Made by a program: the position numbers and the translations under genes. 64,000 bases of DNA from Nocardioides sp. Arc9.136. Its GTDB lineage: Bacteria; Actinomycetota; Actinomycetes; Propionibacteriales; Nocardioidaceae. Location of the stretch: the NCBI RefSeq assembly GCF_030506255.1, contig NZ_CP113431.1, positions 3,235,001 through 3,299,000 of the forward strand, in the 5' to 3' direction. This document shows, in pieces, positions 8,051 to 15,758 of this stretch; within the stretch, counting starts at the first letter, position 1; each line of letters starts with the position of its first letter. The notes under the pieces are model-generated. The model saw only the letters and a list, made by a program, of their open reading frames with translations, searched no databases and was not told the DNA's origin.

Positions 8051-8757
8051 GCGTCGTCTCCTGTGTGGTCCATCGAGTTCTCCTGGTCGCTCGGGCCGGG
8101 GGTCCCGGCCATCGCGTCGTCGTCCTCCAGCGTCGCGCGCAGCAGCGCGACCAGCCCCGGCACGAGGTCGGCACCGCCGACGACCGAGAGGTCGTCGTCG
8201 TGCGCCCTCATCCGCAGCGCGCAGTACGTCGACCCGTCGCGGGTGGCGCCCGCGACGATGCGGACCTCCTGGCGGTCCGGGTGCTCGCGGGCGAAGGCCT
8301 CGGCCTCGGCCGGGTCCTCCGGCACCTCGCCGTCGACGCCGGGCGGCAGCACGAGCCGCTCGACGACCGCCGCGCACCCGGCCACGCCGTGCGGCCACAG
8401 GATCGTCTCCAGCACCTGCTCCAGCGGTACGTCGGGCGGCAGCTGGTCCTGCTCGACGGCGGTCAGCGAGCCTCGCTCGGAGGACGCGTCCAGGCCCATC
8501 TGCGCGGCGAGCGCGGGCTCCTGGCGCACGAGCGTCCCGGTGTCGACCAGCGCGTAGAGGCGCGAGGGCTGGTCCCAGCCGTCGCCGGCCAGGTGCTGCT
8601 CGATCTCGAGGACGGCCGCCGCGAGCGCCGGGTCGGTGTCGAGGTTGTCGAGCAGCCCGTCGCCCTCGGCGTCGGTGGCCGGGGCGGGCAGGTCGTCGGC
8701 GGGCAGTCCTGCGGTGGTCCGGCCCTCGGTGGGCTCGTCGGGGGTGGGGTCGGTCAC
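8047..8757 (-). CDS. PPA1309 family protein
   Basis: A 236-aa soluble acidic protein with a GTG start overlapping the PDZ-Lon stop (GTGA); its own stop overlaps the UPF0182 start. Conserved-looking segments are RLYALVDTGTLV, ILWPHGVAGCAAVVERLVLP and GATRDGSTYCALRMRAHDDD. I recognise it as the conserved actinobacterial family named after PPA1309; no biochemical role is known. Tight coupling on both sides implies a shared function with its membrane neighbours. Confidence 0.8.
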   Translation of the reverse strand: MTDPTPDEPTEGRTTAGLPADDLPAPATDAEGDGLLDNLDTDPALAAAVLEIEQHLAGDGWDQPSRLYALVDTGTLVRQEPALAAQMGLDASSERGSLTAVEQDQLPPDVPLEQVLETILWPHGVAGCAAVVERLVLPPGVDGEVPEDPAEAEAFAREHPDRQEVRIVAGATRDGSTYCALRMRAHDDDLSVVGGADLVPGLVALLRATLEDDDAMAGTPGPSDQENSMDHTGDDA

Positions 8758-9806
8758 TTCACGTCCTCGCAGCTCGGGAGCTTCGCATCCGGGTCCTCGA
8801 CCCAGTCCTGGATCGCCTCGACGGCGTCGTGCATGGTCTCGGCGCGGACGAGGCGCATGTCCTCGTTGGGGGCACCGAGGGCGTCCGCGCAGTTGTCGGG
8901 CGGCACGAGGAACAGCTGGGCGCCGGCGTCACGGGCGCCGACCACCTTCTGCTGGATGCCGCCGATGGGCCCCACGTTCCCCTCGGGGTCGATCGTGCCG
9001 GTGCCGGCGACGACCTCGCCGCCGGTCAGCGAGCCCTCGGTCAGGGTGTCGTAGATCGCCAGGCTGAACATCAGCCCGGCGCTGGGGCCGCCGATGTTCG
9101 GGTCGATGTTGACCGAGACGTCGAAGGGGAACGTGAAGCCGGTGCCGAGCCGGACGCCGACCTGCGGGGAGCCGTCGACCTCCTCCGGCACGACCTCCAC
9201 GGTGCGCTCCTCCCCCTTGCGCAGCACGCGGAAGGTCACCGGCTCGCCGGGCTCGGTCGCCTGCACGACGTCCACGAGGTCCTGCGGCTCCTCGATCGGG
9301 GTCCCGTTCGCGGAGAGGAACACGTCCCGCGCCTGCAGCCGGCCGTCGGCGGGGGTGTCTTCGGTGACGTAGAGGACCTCGACCGCCGGCTCCACGTCGT
9401 AGCCCAGCTCGGTCAGCGCGACGGCGGTGGCGGCGTCCTGGGAGGTGACCATGTCGACCGCGCCCTCGGTCTCGTTCTCCTCGTCGGTCGTCCCCTCCTC
9501 GTAGACCGCGTCGTAGGGGTAGACCGCGTCCTCGTCGCTGAGCCAGCCCTTCATGACCTCCAGCAGCGACACGTCGGCGTCGGGCCGGGAGACGAAGACC
9601 GTGGTCATCCGCAGCTGCCCGTCGCCGTCGCGGTAGGTCTGCTCCCCGTCGACCTCGACGATCTCGCCGCCGTCGCTCTCACCGAGGACGTCGACGGTCA
9701 GTCCGGGCTCGTAGGTGACGTACGGCAGCGGTTGGGTACCGGCGGCGACGAGGAGCGCCACCACCAGCGGCACCGCCAGGAGGGCGGCGATCGTGCGCTG
9801 CGTCAT
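8754..9806 (-). CDS. membrane-anchored PDZ/Lon-type serine protease (YlbL-like)
   Basis: A 350-aa protein with one N-terminal membrane anchor (about 5-22), a PDZ domain (about 140-200, with the ARDVFLSANG segment) and a C-terminal Lon proteolytic domain. The Ser-Lys dyad is visible: S242 in IGGPSAGLM and K287 in GGIQQKVVGA. It faces outward and probably processes membrane or secreted proteins. The start has an AAGGTGG site at the usual spacing. It is the first gene of the PDZ-Lon, PPA1309, UPF0182 operon. Confidence 0.9.
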   Translation of the reverse strand: MTQRTIAALLAVPLVVALLVAAGTQPLPYVTYEPGLTVDVLGESDGGEIVEVDGEQTYRDGDGQLRMTTVFVSRPDADVSLLEVMKGWLSDEDAVYPYDAVYEEGTTDEENETEGAVDMVTSQDAATAVALTELGYDVEPAVEVLYVTEDTPADGRLQARDVFLSANGTPIEEPQDLVDVVQATEPGEPVTFRVLRKGEERTVEVVPEEVDGSPQVGVRLGTGFTFPFDVSVNIDPNIGGPSAGLMFSLAIYDTLTEGSLTGGEVVAGTGTIDPEGNVGPIGGIQQKVVGARDAGAQLFLVPPDNCADALGAPNEDMRLVRAETMHDAVEAIQDWVEDPDAKLPSCEDVK

Positions 9807-9894
9807 GCCGCCACCTTCTCAAACGCCTGCAACCGCCGCCGCGCTGCCCGGCGGCAGCGTGAGCGCGGAGCAGGCGGCGTGGGCGGGCGCGAGG

Positions 9895-10122
9895 TCAGGA
9901 GGCGCGGCGCGAGGGCCGCACGGCGACGCCGGTGCTGCGGTCGGGCTCACGCGGCGGGGCGGCGTACGTCGCGCGGTGGCCGCGCTCCATGGCCGCACCC
10001 ATCCGGCGGACGGCGACCTCTCGGTCGACCTCGCCGCGCCCCTCGCGGCCGAGCCACGAGACCCACACCATCGCCACGGCCGCGACGACGGCGGGCGGCA
10101 CGAGCCAGAGCAGGATCTCCAC
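9895..10122 (-). CDS. small single-pass membrane protein (hypothetical)
   Basis: A 75-aa protein with one hydrophobic helix (LLWLVPPAVVAAVAMVWVSW, about 4-23) and a basic, Arg-rich cytoplasmic tail. I chose the GTG (VEILLW) because TACCGT lies 7 nt upstream, the leaderless spacing seen repeatedly here; longer in-frame starts lack signals. I recall similar short proteins beside moaE in related actinobacteria. Function unknown. Confidence 0.65.
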   Translation of the reverse strand: MEILLWLVPPAVVAAVAMVWVSWLGREGRGEVDREVAVRRMGAAMERGHRATYAAPPREPDRSTGVAVRPSRRAS

Positions 10123-10129
10123 GTCGCCC

Positions 10130-10135
10130 ACGGTA
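10130..10135 (-). promoter_or_regulatory. leaderless -10 element (TACCGT)
   Basis: The hexamer ends 7 nt before the GTG of the 75-aa membrane protein and helps fix that start. Confidence 0.45.
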
Positions 10136-10190
10136 GGCAGCCGGGCGCCCCGCGTCGGGGAGCCACGCCCACGGCGTGCCCGGGAGAGGC

Positions 10191-10619
10191 TCAGGGAGCG
10201 CCGACCCACTCCTCGGTGCCGTCGCCGAAGCGCTGGTGCTTCCAGATCGGCACCTCGGCCTTGAGGGTGTCGATGAGCGCGCGGGAGGCCTCGAAGGCGG
10301 TGCCGCGGTGGGAGGAGGCGGTCGCGACGACGACCGCGGCGTCGCCGATGGCCAACGTCCCCACCCGGTGGACCGCGGCGACGCCGTGCACGTCGTGGTC
10401 CGCGGCCACCTGCTCGCAGACGGCGGTGAGCCGGTCGAGCGCGGTCGGGTGGGCGGAGTAGTCCAGCCCGGTGACGCCCTTGCCGCCGTCGTGGTCGCGC
10501 ACGCGTCCGACGAAGAGGACCAGCCCCCCGGCGGCGTCGTCGTCGAGGGAGCGGAGGACCTCGTCGACGTTGAGGGGCGTCTCGCGCAGGCCGACGAGGC
10601 GGACGGCCGGATGGGTCAT
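10191..10619 (-). CDS. moaE: molybdopterin synthase catalytic subunit
   Basis: A 142-aa MoaE. It transfers sulfur from thiocarboxylated MoaD to precursor Z (cPMP) to form molybdopterin. Diagnostic segments are VGRVRDHDGG near residue 40, ASSHRGTAFEA near 102, and the active-site tail LKAEVPIWKHQRFGDGTEEW with its two conserved lysines. No moaD or other moa gene is adjacent. The promoter is divergent from that of the DUF2342 gene. Sure of family. Confidence 0.92.
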   Translation of the reverse strand: MTHPAVRLVGLRETPLNVDEVLRSLDDDAAGGLVLFVGRVRDHDGGKGVTGLDYSAHPTALDRLTAVCEQVAADHDVHGVAAVHRVGTLAIGDAAVVVATASSHRGTAFEASRALIDTLKAEVPIWKHQRFGDGTEEWVGAP

Positions 10620-10626
10620 GGGGCCG

Positions 10627-10655
10627 ACCCTAGCCCTGGACCCGCCGCGTACCGT
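10627..10655. promoter_or_regulatory. divergent leaderless promoters of moaE and the DUF2342 gene
   Basis: TAGGGT on the minus strand (10632 to 10627) is 7 nt before the moaE ATG; TACCGT on the plus strand (10650-10655) is 6 nt before the DUF2342 ATG. Both genes lack a Shine-Dalgarno, and only 42 bp separate the two start codons. Confidence 0.55.
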
Positions 10656-10661
10656 TGACCC

Positions 10662-12032
10662 ATGACCAACAACCCGTCGGACGGTCCCGACGACGGCCGG
10701 GACGACGGCCCGGACCGCGGCCAGAACCCCTTCCAGGGCACGCCCTTCGAGGCGTTCTTCTCCGGTGGCGCCGGCGGCTTCCCGGGTGGCCTGCCGGGTG
10801 GCTTCCCCGGCGGCCTGCCGGGCGGGATGCCCGACCTGAACCAGCTGTTCGGCCAGATCCAGGCGATGATGCAGCCCTACGACGGCCCGCTGAACTGGGA
10901 CCTCGCGCTCGACACCGCCCGCAAGGCCGTCGCGCAGCCCGACCCCTCGCCGACGCAGCGGCAGAAGGACGCCGTCGCCGACGCACTCCGGCTCGCCGAC
11001 CACTGGCTCGACGAGACCACCACCTTCCCCTCCGGCGTCACCTCGACCGCGGCCTGGAGCCGCGCCGAGTGGGTCGTCGGCACCGCCGAGGTCTGGAAGG
11101 TGCTCGTCGAGCCCGTCGCGCTCCAGTCCACCCAGGGCATCGCCGACGCGCTTCCGCCCGAGGCCAAGGCCCAGGCGGGGCCGATCCTCGGCATCCTCGG
11201 CAAGGCCGTGGGCGCGATGCTCGCCAGCCAGGTCGGCTCCGGGCTCGGCGCCCTCGCCGGGGAGGTGCTGAGCGGCTCCGACGTCGGGGTGCCGCTCACC
11301 CGACCGGGACAGGCTGCTCTGCTGCCGGCCAACGTGGCGGCGTTCGCCGAGGGCCTCGACGTCACCGAGGACGACGTCCTGCTCTACCTCGCGCTGCGCG
11401 AGGCCGCCCATCAGCGGCTCTTCGCCCACGTGCCGTGGCTGCGCGAGCACGTCATCGCGGCGGTCACCGACTACGCCAAGGGCGTCGAGATCAACGCCGA
11501 GGCCATCCAGTCGCGCATCGAGGAGCAGATGCGCGGGATGGACCCGACGAACCCCGAATCGATGCAGCAGCTGCTCGAGGGCGGGCTGTTCGACCTGCCG
11601 CGGTCCCCGCGCCAGGAGGCCGCGCTGCAGCGACTCGAGACCGTGCTCGCGCTCGTGGAGGGCTGGGTCGACGAGGTCGTCGGGCAGGCCACCACCGAGC
11701 GGATGCCGGCCGCGGCCAAGATGCAGGAGGCGGTACGCCGCCGCCGGGCCGCCGGCGGTCCGGCCGAGCAGACCTTCGCCACCCTGGTCGGGCTCGAGCT
11801 GCGGCCGCGCCGCCTGCGCGACGCCTCCACCCTGTGGGGGTCGCTGCGCAGCCGCCAGGGCATCGAGGGCCGCGACGGGGTCTGGATGCACCCCGACCTG
11901 CTGCCCTCGGCCGCCGACCTCGACGACCCGCTGGGCTTCCGCGAGGACGCCGCGGCCCCGGAGTCGCTGAGCGAGGAGGACTTCGACGCCGAGCTCCGCA
12001 AGCTGCTCGACCCCGGGTCCTCCGCGGAGTGA
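10662..12032 (+). CDS. zinc-dependent metalloprotease-like protein (DUF2342)
   Basis: A 456-aa protein. A Gly/Pro-rich N-terminal linker (about 20-60) precedes a helical domain carrying LREAAHQRLF, in which E247 and H250 form the short zincin-like EAAH motif typical of this actinobacterial family. As I recall, the mycobacterial counterpart (Rv3195) lies in the same neighbourhood. Protease activity is inferred from the family name and motif, not shown. The stop overlaps the GTG of the Nudix gene (GTGA), forming an operon. Confidence 0.85.
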   Translation: MTNNPSDGPDDGRDDGPDRGQNPFQGTPFEAFFSGGAGGFPGGLPGGFPGGLPGGMPDLNQLFGQIQAMMQPYDGPLNWDLALDTARKAVAQPDPSPTQRQKDAVADALRLADHWLDETTTFPSGVTSTAAWSRAEWVVGTAEVWKVLVEPVALQSTQGIADALPPEAKAQAGPILGILGKAVGAMLASQVGSGLGALAGEVLSGSDVGVPLTRPGQAALLPANVAAFAEGLDVTEDDVLLYLALREAAHQRLFAHVPWLREHVIAAVTDYAKGVEINAEAIQSRIEEQMRGMDPTNPESMQQLLEGGLFDLPRSPRQEAALQRLETVLALVEGWVDEVVGQATTERMPAAAKMQEAVRRRRAAGGPAEQTFATLVGLELRPRRLRDASTLWGSLRSRQGIEGRDGVWMHPDLLPSAADLDDPLGFREDAAAPESLSEEDFDAELRKLLDPGSSAE

Positions 12033-12643
12033 GCCTGCACGCCGACGCGCTCGCGCTGCTCGACGGCTGGTCGGCACCGGGGGCGGAGCAGGAGGCGCTG
12101 CGCGAGCGGTACGTCGCGCACCTGCGCGCCCGCCCCGACGGGCTGGAGCGCTCGTGCCGGCCCGACCACGTCACGGCCAGCACGCTCGTCCTCGACGGCG
12201 CCGGCGAGCGGGTGCTGCTGACCCTCCACGCGAAGGCACGTCAGTGGTTCCAGCTCGGTGGGCACTGCGAAGCAGGTGACACCACGTTGGCCGGCGCCGC
12301 GCTGCGCGAGGCCACCGAGGAGTCGGGCATCGCGGGGCTCGTCGTCGACCCGCAGCCGGTGCACCTCTCCGAGCACGCCGTGCCGTTCTGCGGCGGGCCG
12401 CTGCCGGACGGCCGGCCGGTCCACCACCTCGACGTGCGGTTCCTGGCCCTCGCGCCCGCGGGCGCGGCGCACGCCGTGAGCGAGGAGTCGGTCGACGTGG
12501 CCTGGTGGCCGGTCGACGCGCTGCCGAACCCCGACCTGGCCGAGCTGGTCGCCCTGGGCCTCGCCCGCGTCCGCCCGGGTCAGTCGACGACCTCGCCCGG
12601 CGGTGGGTCGAGCCGGGCGGCGGCCGACCAGCCGAGCAGGTAG
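12029..12643 (+). CDS. Nudix hydrolase
   Basis: A 204-aa protein starting at GTG within the GTGA overlap with the preceding gene. The Nudix box is readable as GGHCEAGDTTLAGAALREATEESGIAG split over residues of the central domain: G-x5-E-x7-RE-x2-EE-x-G is satisfied. Substrate unknown. The last 21 codons overlap the convergent YgjP-like gene by 64 bp. Confidence 0.85.
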   Translation: MSLHADALALLDGWSAPGAEQEALRERYVAHLRARPDGLERSCRPDHVTASTLVLDGAGERVLLTLHAKARQWFQLGGHCEAGDTTLAGAALREATEESGIAGLVVDPQPVHLSEHAVPFCGGPLPDGRPVHHLDVRFLALAPAGAAHAVSEESVDVAWWPVDALPNPDLAELVALGLARVRPGQSTTSPGGGSSRAAADQPSR

Positions 12644-13110
12644 CCCTTCGCCCGCTCGGACTGGGGGTAGCGGTCGACCCAGGCCCAGAACCGGGCGTCG
12701 TGGCCCGGCTCGATCAGGTGGGCCAGCTCATGGACGACCACGTAGTCCAGCACCCACGACGGCATGCCCTGCAGCCGCGTCGAGACCCGGATGGTCCGGT
12801 CCAGCGGCGTGCACGACCCCCAGCGCGAGGTCTGGTTGTCGACCCAGCGGACCGACTCCGGAGCGGCGATCCCCCCGAGGTAGCGGTCGCTGAGCTGGCG
12901 CGCCCGGGCCAGCAGGTCCTCGTCGGTGGGCCGGCGGCGCTGCTCGGAGCGCTCCAGCCGGGCGACCATCTTCTCGACCCAGTCCGCCTCCTCGGTGCGG
13001 CTGAGGGTGGCGGGCACGAGGACGACGATCCGCTCGCCGTCGCGGTACGCCGAGACGGTGCGGCGCCGCCGCTTGGAGCGACGCACCTCCACGTCCGGCC
13101 GGGCACCCAT
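12580..13110 (-). CDS. YgjP/SprT-like zinc metallopeptidase (DUF45)
   Basis: A 176-aa protein with the zinc-binding HELAH motif (VVVHELAHLIEPGHDARFW) in the C-terminal half and a downstream acidic/His-containing segment as in YgjP-type WLM/DUF45 peptidases. The N-terminus is strongly basic. The physiological substrate is unknown. A TAGGTT -10 lies 6 nt before the ATG and includes the stop codon of the upstream PHP gene. Confidence 0.85.
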   Translation of the reverse strand: MGARPDVEVRRSKRRRRTVSAYRDGERIVVLVPATLSRTEEADWVEKMVARLERSEQRRRPTDEDLLARARQLSDRYLGGIAAPESVRWVDNQTSRWGSCTPLDRTIRVSTRLQGMPSWVLDYVVVHELAHLIEPGHDARFWAWVDRYPQSERAKGYLLGWSAAARLDPPPGEVVD

Positions 13111-13116
13111 GGCGGG

Positions 13117-13122
13117 AACCTA
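13117..13122 (-). promoter_or_regulatory. leaderless -10 element (TAGGTT) of the YgjP-like gene
   Basis: Ends 6 nt before the ATG. Its first three bases are the TAG stop of the upstream PHP gene. Confidence 0.5.
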
Positions 13123-14178
13123 CTTCGTCGCCCACCCCAGCAGGCGCTCCTTGGGCCACGTGTTGACGATCCGCTCCGGCTCGATCCCGGCGGCGGCGGC
13201 CCGCTCCGCGCCGTACCAGAGGAAGTCGAGCTGGCCCGGGGCGTGGGCGTCGCTGTCGATGGAGAAGACGCAGCCGACGTCGCGGGCCAGCTCCAGCAGC
13301 TCGGTCGGCGGGTCGCGCCGCTCCGGGCGGGAGTTGATCTCGACCGCCACGTCGTGCTCCGCGCAGGACTCGAAGACCGCCCGGGCGTCGAACTCCGAGG
13401 GCGGTCGCGTGCCCCGGCCGCCCGTGACCAGCCGACCGGTGCAGTGCCCCAGCACGTTGACGTGGCGGTTGCGCGTCGCCGCGACCATCCGCCGGGTCAT
13501 GGCGTCGCGGTCCATCCGCAGCTTGGAGTGGACGCTCGCGACCCGGACGTCGAGCCGGTCGAGCATCTCCTCGGTCTGGTCCAGTCCCCCGTCGTCGAGG
13601 ATGTCGACCTCGATGCCCTTGAGCAGCGTGAAGGACCCGCCGAGGTGCTCGTTGACGGCCTCGACCACGCCGAGCTGCCGGGTCAGCCGCTCCGCGCTGA
13701 GCCCGCGTGCCACCTTCAGCCGCGGCGAGTGGTCGGTCAGCACGAGGTACTCGTGGCCGAGCTCCATCGCGGTCACCGCCATCTCCTCGATCGGCGAGCC
13801 GCCGTCGGACCAGTCGGAGTGGGAGTGGCAGTCCCCGCGGAGCGCGGCGTGCAGGTCGTGACCCTCGTCGGTCAGCGGACCGGCGTGCTCGGCCTCGAGC
13901 TCGGCCAGCCGGCGCGGAGTCGTGCCGGCCACGGCCTCCGCGATCACCCGCCCCGAGGACTTGCCGACCCCCGGCACGTCGGTCAGCGTGCCGTCCTCGA
14001 CCATCCGGGCCACCTCGGCGTCCGGCAACGGCAGGATCGCGGCGGCGGCCCCGCGGTAGGCCTTGACCTTGTAGGTGTCCTCCCGCGCCCGCTCCAGCAG
14101 GAACGCGATCCGCCGCAGCGCGGCGACCGGCCCCGCGGCGTACGCGCTCCCGATCCCGTCGCCCGCTCCGTCGCCCAC
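13120..14178 (-). CDS. HhH-PHP domain phosphoesterase (PolX-like C-terminus)
   Basis: A 352-aa protein. The N-terminal helical part carries a helix-hairpin-helix (DVPGVGKSSGRVIAEAV), as at the start of family-X polymerases, but no polymerase domain follows. The PHP domain starts at GDCHSHSDWSDGG and continues with VLTDHSP, KGIEVDILDDGG, VASVHSK, VNVLGHCTGR and SIDSDAHAPG, supplying the His/Asp/Glu metal ligands. It is likely a metal-dependent phosphoesterase acting on DNA or nucleotides. I chose the GTG with GAGAGG 6 nt upstream; ATG at 14199 or 14226 would add 7 or 16 residues. Confidence 0.8.
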   Translation of the reverse strand: MGDGAGDGIGSAYAAGPVAALRRIAFLLERAREDTYKVKAYRGAAAAILPLPDAEVARMVEDGTLTDVPGVGKSSGRVIAEAVAGTTPRRLAELEAEHAGPLTDEGHDLHAALRGDCHSHSDWSDGGSPIEEMAVTAMELGHEYLVLTDHSPRLKVARGLSAERLTRQLGVVEAVNEHLGGSFTLLKGIEVDILDDGGLDQTEEMLDRLDVRVASVHSKLRMDRDAMTRRMVAATRNRHVNVLGHCTGRLVTGGRGTRPPSEFDARAVFESCAEHDVAVEINSRPERRDPPTELLELARDVGCVFSIDSDAHAPGQLDFLWYGAERAAAAGIEPERIVNTWPKERLLGWATK

Positions 14179-14507
14179 AGCCCACCTCTCGGAAGTCATT
14201 TCCGTCCACAGCCGGTGGACGGACATCGGTGCTGGTCAGACAGGTGCCCACTGCCGGGCCCGGGCGTGTCCTCCACAGGGCTGTCCCGGTGCGCACCGCG
14301 TGTCCTCCACGGGTACGACGCCTGCTCCACAGGTCTGTCCACAGGCTTGCCCACAGGCTGGGGGTCGCCGCCGTTGACCGCGTCCCCGCCCGAACCTAGC
14401 GTGGAGGCAGACGAGGCCCCCGGGTCCGGCGCACGACATCCGCAAGGGGAAGGCGGGTGTCACGCGGCGGCCGGGGGCCTCGCCACGTCACCCGCCGTCA
14501 CTCGCCG
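14179..14507. other. intergenic stretch with TCCACAGG repeats and a long inverted repeat
   Basis: Between the crotonase end and the PHP start. A 12-bp inverted repeat (14412-14423 with 14471-14482, arms CGAGGCCCCCGG) encloses 47 nt and may terminate the crotonase transcript. Between 14206 and 14356 the octamer-like (T/C)CCACAGG recurs about six times. No gene is convincing here. Confidence 0.45.
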
Positions 14508-15302
14508 TCACTCGCCGGTGAAGACCGGCGACCGCTTCTCACGGCTGGCGCGGATCCCCTCCTGCAGGTCGGCCGTCGCCAGCGTGATCGGCTGGGCCAT
14601 GGCCTCCCACTGGATGCAGGCCTCGAAGTCGCGGTGCCCGCCGTCGAGGAGCGCCAGCTTGGTCAGCCTGCTGGCGATGGGGGCGGTGGCGGCGATGCCG
14701 TGCGCGGTCCCGAGCACCTCCTCGAGGAAGCCCTCGGGCTCGATGACGCGGGAGACCATGCCCATGCCCAGCGCCTCCTCGGCGCCGACGACGCGGCCGG
14801 TGAGCAGCAGGTCGCGGGCGTGCGCCTCGCCGACCACGTTGGGCAGCAGGTAGGTGCCGGCCATGCCGGCGTGCATCCCGAGCTTCACGAACGGCGCCCC
14901 GAGCTTCGCGCCACGCGCGGCGTACCGGATGTCGCAGGCCAGGGCCAGGCACAGCCCGGCCCCGATCGCGGCGCCGTTGACCGCGGCGATCGTGGGGACC
15001 TCGAGCCTCCGGATGGACAGCCAGGCCCGGTAGAACGCCATCATCCGCGTGCGCAGGTAGTCCACCGACGCGTCCGGCTCGCTGGCGATCCAGCCGGTGT
15101 TGCCGCCCGAGCAGAACGCCGTCCCCTCGCCGGTCACCACGACCGCGCGGACCGACCGGTCGGCCGCGAGCTCGTCGATCGCGGCCACCCAGGAGGCGGT
15201 CATCTCGTCGGACATGGCGTTGCGCATGCCGGGGTTGTCCAGGGTCAGGACGGCCACGCCGTCGTCGGTGCGGTCCAGGCGCAGGTGGGTGAGGTCAGCC
15301 AT
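14508..15302 (-). CDS. enoyl-CoA hydratase/isomerase family protein (crotonase)
   Basis: A 264-aa crotonase-fold protein with oxyanion-hole segments SGGNTGWI and AAIGAGLCLALACDIRYAA. Where classical hydratases have catalytic Glu144 (PEI), this protein reads PFVKLGM, and the Glu164 position appears to be Asp (AHARDLLLTG). By-eye alignment thus suggests it is not a standard hydratase but a crotonase of other specificity (isomerase, hydrolase or lyase). It is a single gene with a TAGCCT -10 7 nt upstream of the ATG. Confidence 0.85.
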   Translation of the reverse strand: MADLTHLRLDRTDDGVAVLTLDNPGMRNAMSDEMTASWVAAIDELAADRSVRAVVVTGEGTAFCSGGNTGWIASEPDASVDYLRTRMMAFYRAWLSIRRLEVPTIAAVNGAAIGAGLCLALACDIRYAARGAKLGAPFVKLGMHAGMAGTYLLPNVVGEAHARDLLLTGRVVGAEEALGMGMVSRVIEPEGFLEEVLGTAHGIAATAPIASRLTKLALLDGGHRDFEACIQWEAMAQPITLATADLQEGIRASREKRSPVFTGE

Positions 15303-15309
15303 GGGCGGC

Positions 15310-15315
15310 AGGCTA
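15310..15315 (-). promoter_or_regulatory. leaderless -10 element (TAGCCT) of the crotonase gene
   Basis: Ends 7 nt before the ATG; no Shine-Dalgarno is present. Confidence 0.5.
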
Positions 15316-15468
15316 CCGACGGCCGGCGTAGGCGCCGCGGAGCGCCTGCGGGCCGGGAACGGCCGCCTGTCGTAGGGTCGAGCCGCCCGGCGGCGACCGC
15401 CACCGGGCTCCGGCGGGCCCCCTGCATCCCGTCGCGACGTCCGGAGCGAAGATCAGAAGGAGGCCGTC

Positions 15469-15627
15469 ATGGCGGAGACCTGGAGCGGCGAGTTCTACTG
15501 CGTCAAGTGCAAGGAGAAGCGCGAGGCGGAGGGCGAGGTCAAGGTCAACGACAAGGGCACCCGCATGGCCAAGGCCGTGTGCCCCGTCTGCAGCACGAAC
15601 CTCAACCGCATCCTCGGCAAGGCCTGA
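15469..15627 (+). CDS. DUF5679 small zinc-ribbon protein
   Basis: A 52-aa protein behind a GAAGGAGG ribosome-binding site 8 nt from the ATG. Two CxxC pairs (C11/C14 in YCVKCKEKR and C38/C41 in VCPVCSTN) form a zinc ribbon, with a TRMAKAVC segment between them. This matches the actinobacterial DUF5679 family. Function unknown; DNA, RNA or protein binding is plausible. A strong terminator follows 28 bp downstream. Confidence 0.85.
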   Translation: MAETWSGEFYCVKCKEKREAEGEVKVNDKGTRMAKAVCPVCSTNLNRILGKA

Positions 15628-15655
15628 GCCGGCCCGACCGACTGCCCACGACTGC

Positions 15656-15688
15656 CCGGCGGCGTCCCCTCGACGGGGACGCCGCCGG
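15656..15688 (+). terminator. terminator of the DUF5679 gene
   Basis: A perfect 14-bp GC-rich stem (CCGGCGGCGTCCCC and complement) with a 5-nt loop, 28 bp after the stop codon. Confidence 0.75.
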
Positions 15689-15758
15689 AGTCGTCTCCCG
15701 CCCGCGGCCTGTGGATGAGCGGCTGCACGCCGGCGGCCCCCGTGTGACGCTGCTGGAC

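Noticed and set aside
4922-8557. A 1211-codon open frame on the plus strand opposite the UPF0182 operon
   Set aside because: It is antisense to three recognisable coupled genes and has no motif; long antisense frames are normal at this GC content. The same applies to other long frames opposite adnA/adnB, the antiporter and the peptidases.
14206-14356. Replication origin
   Set aside because: Motifs are only partial DnaA boxes and no dnaA, dnaN, rpmH or AT-rich unwinding region is present.
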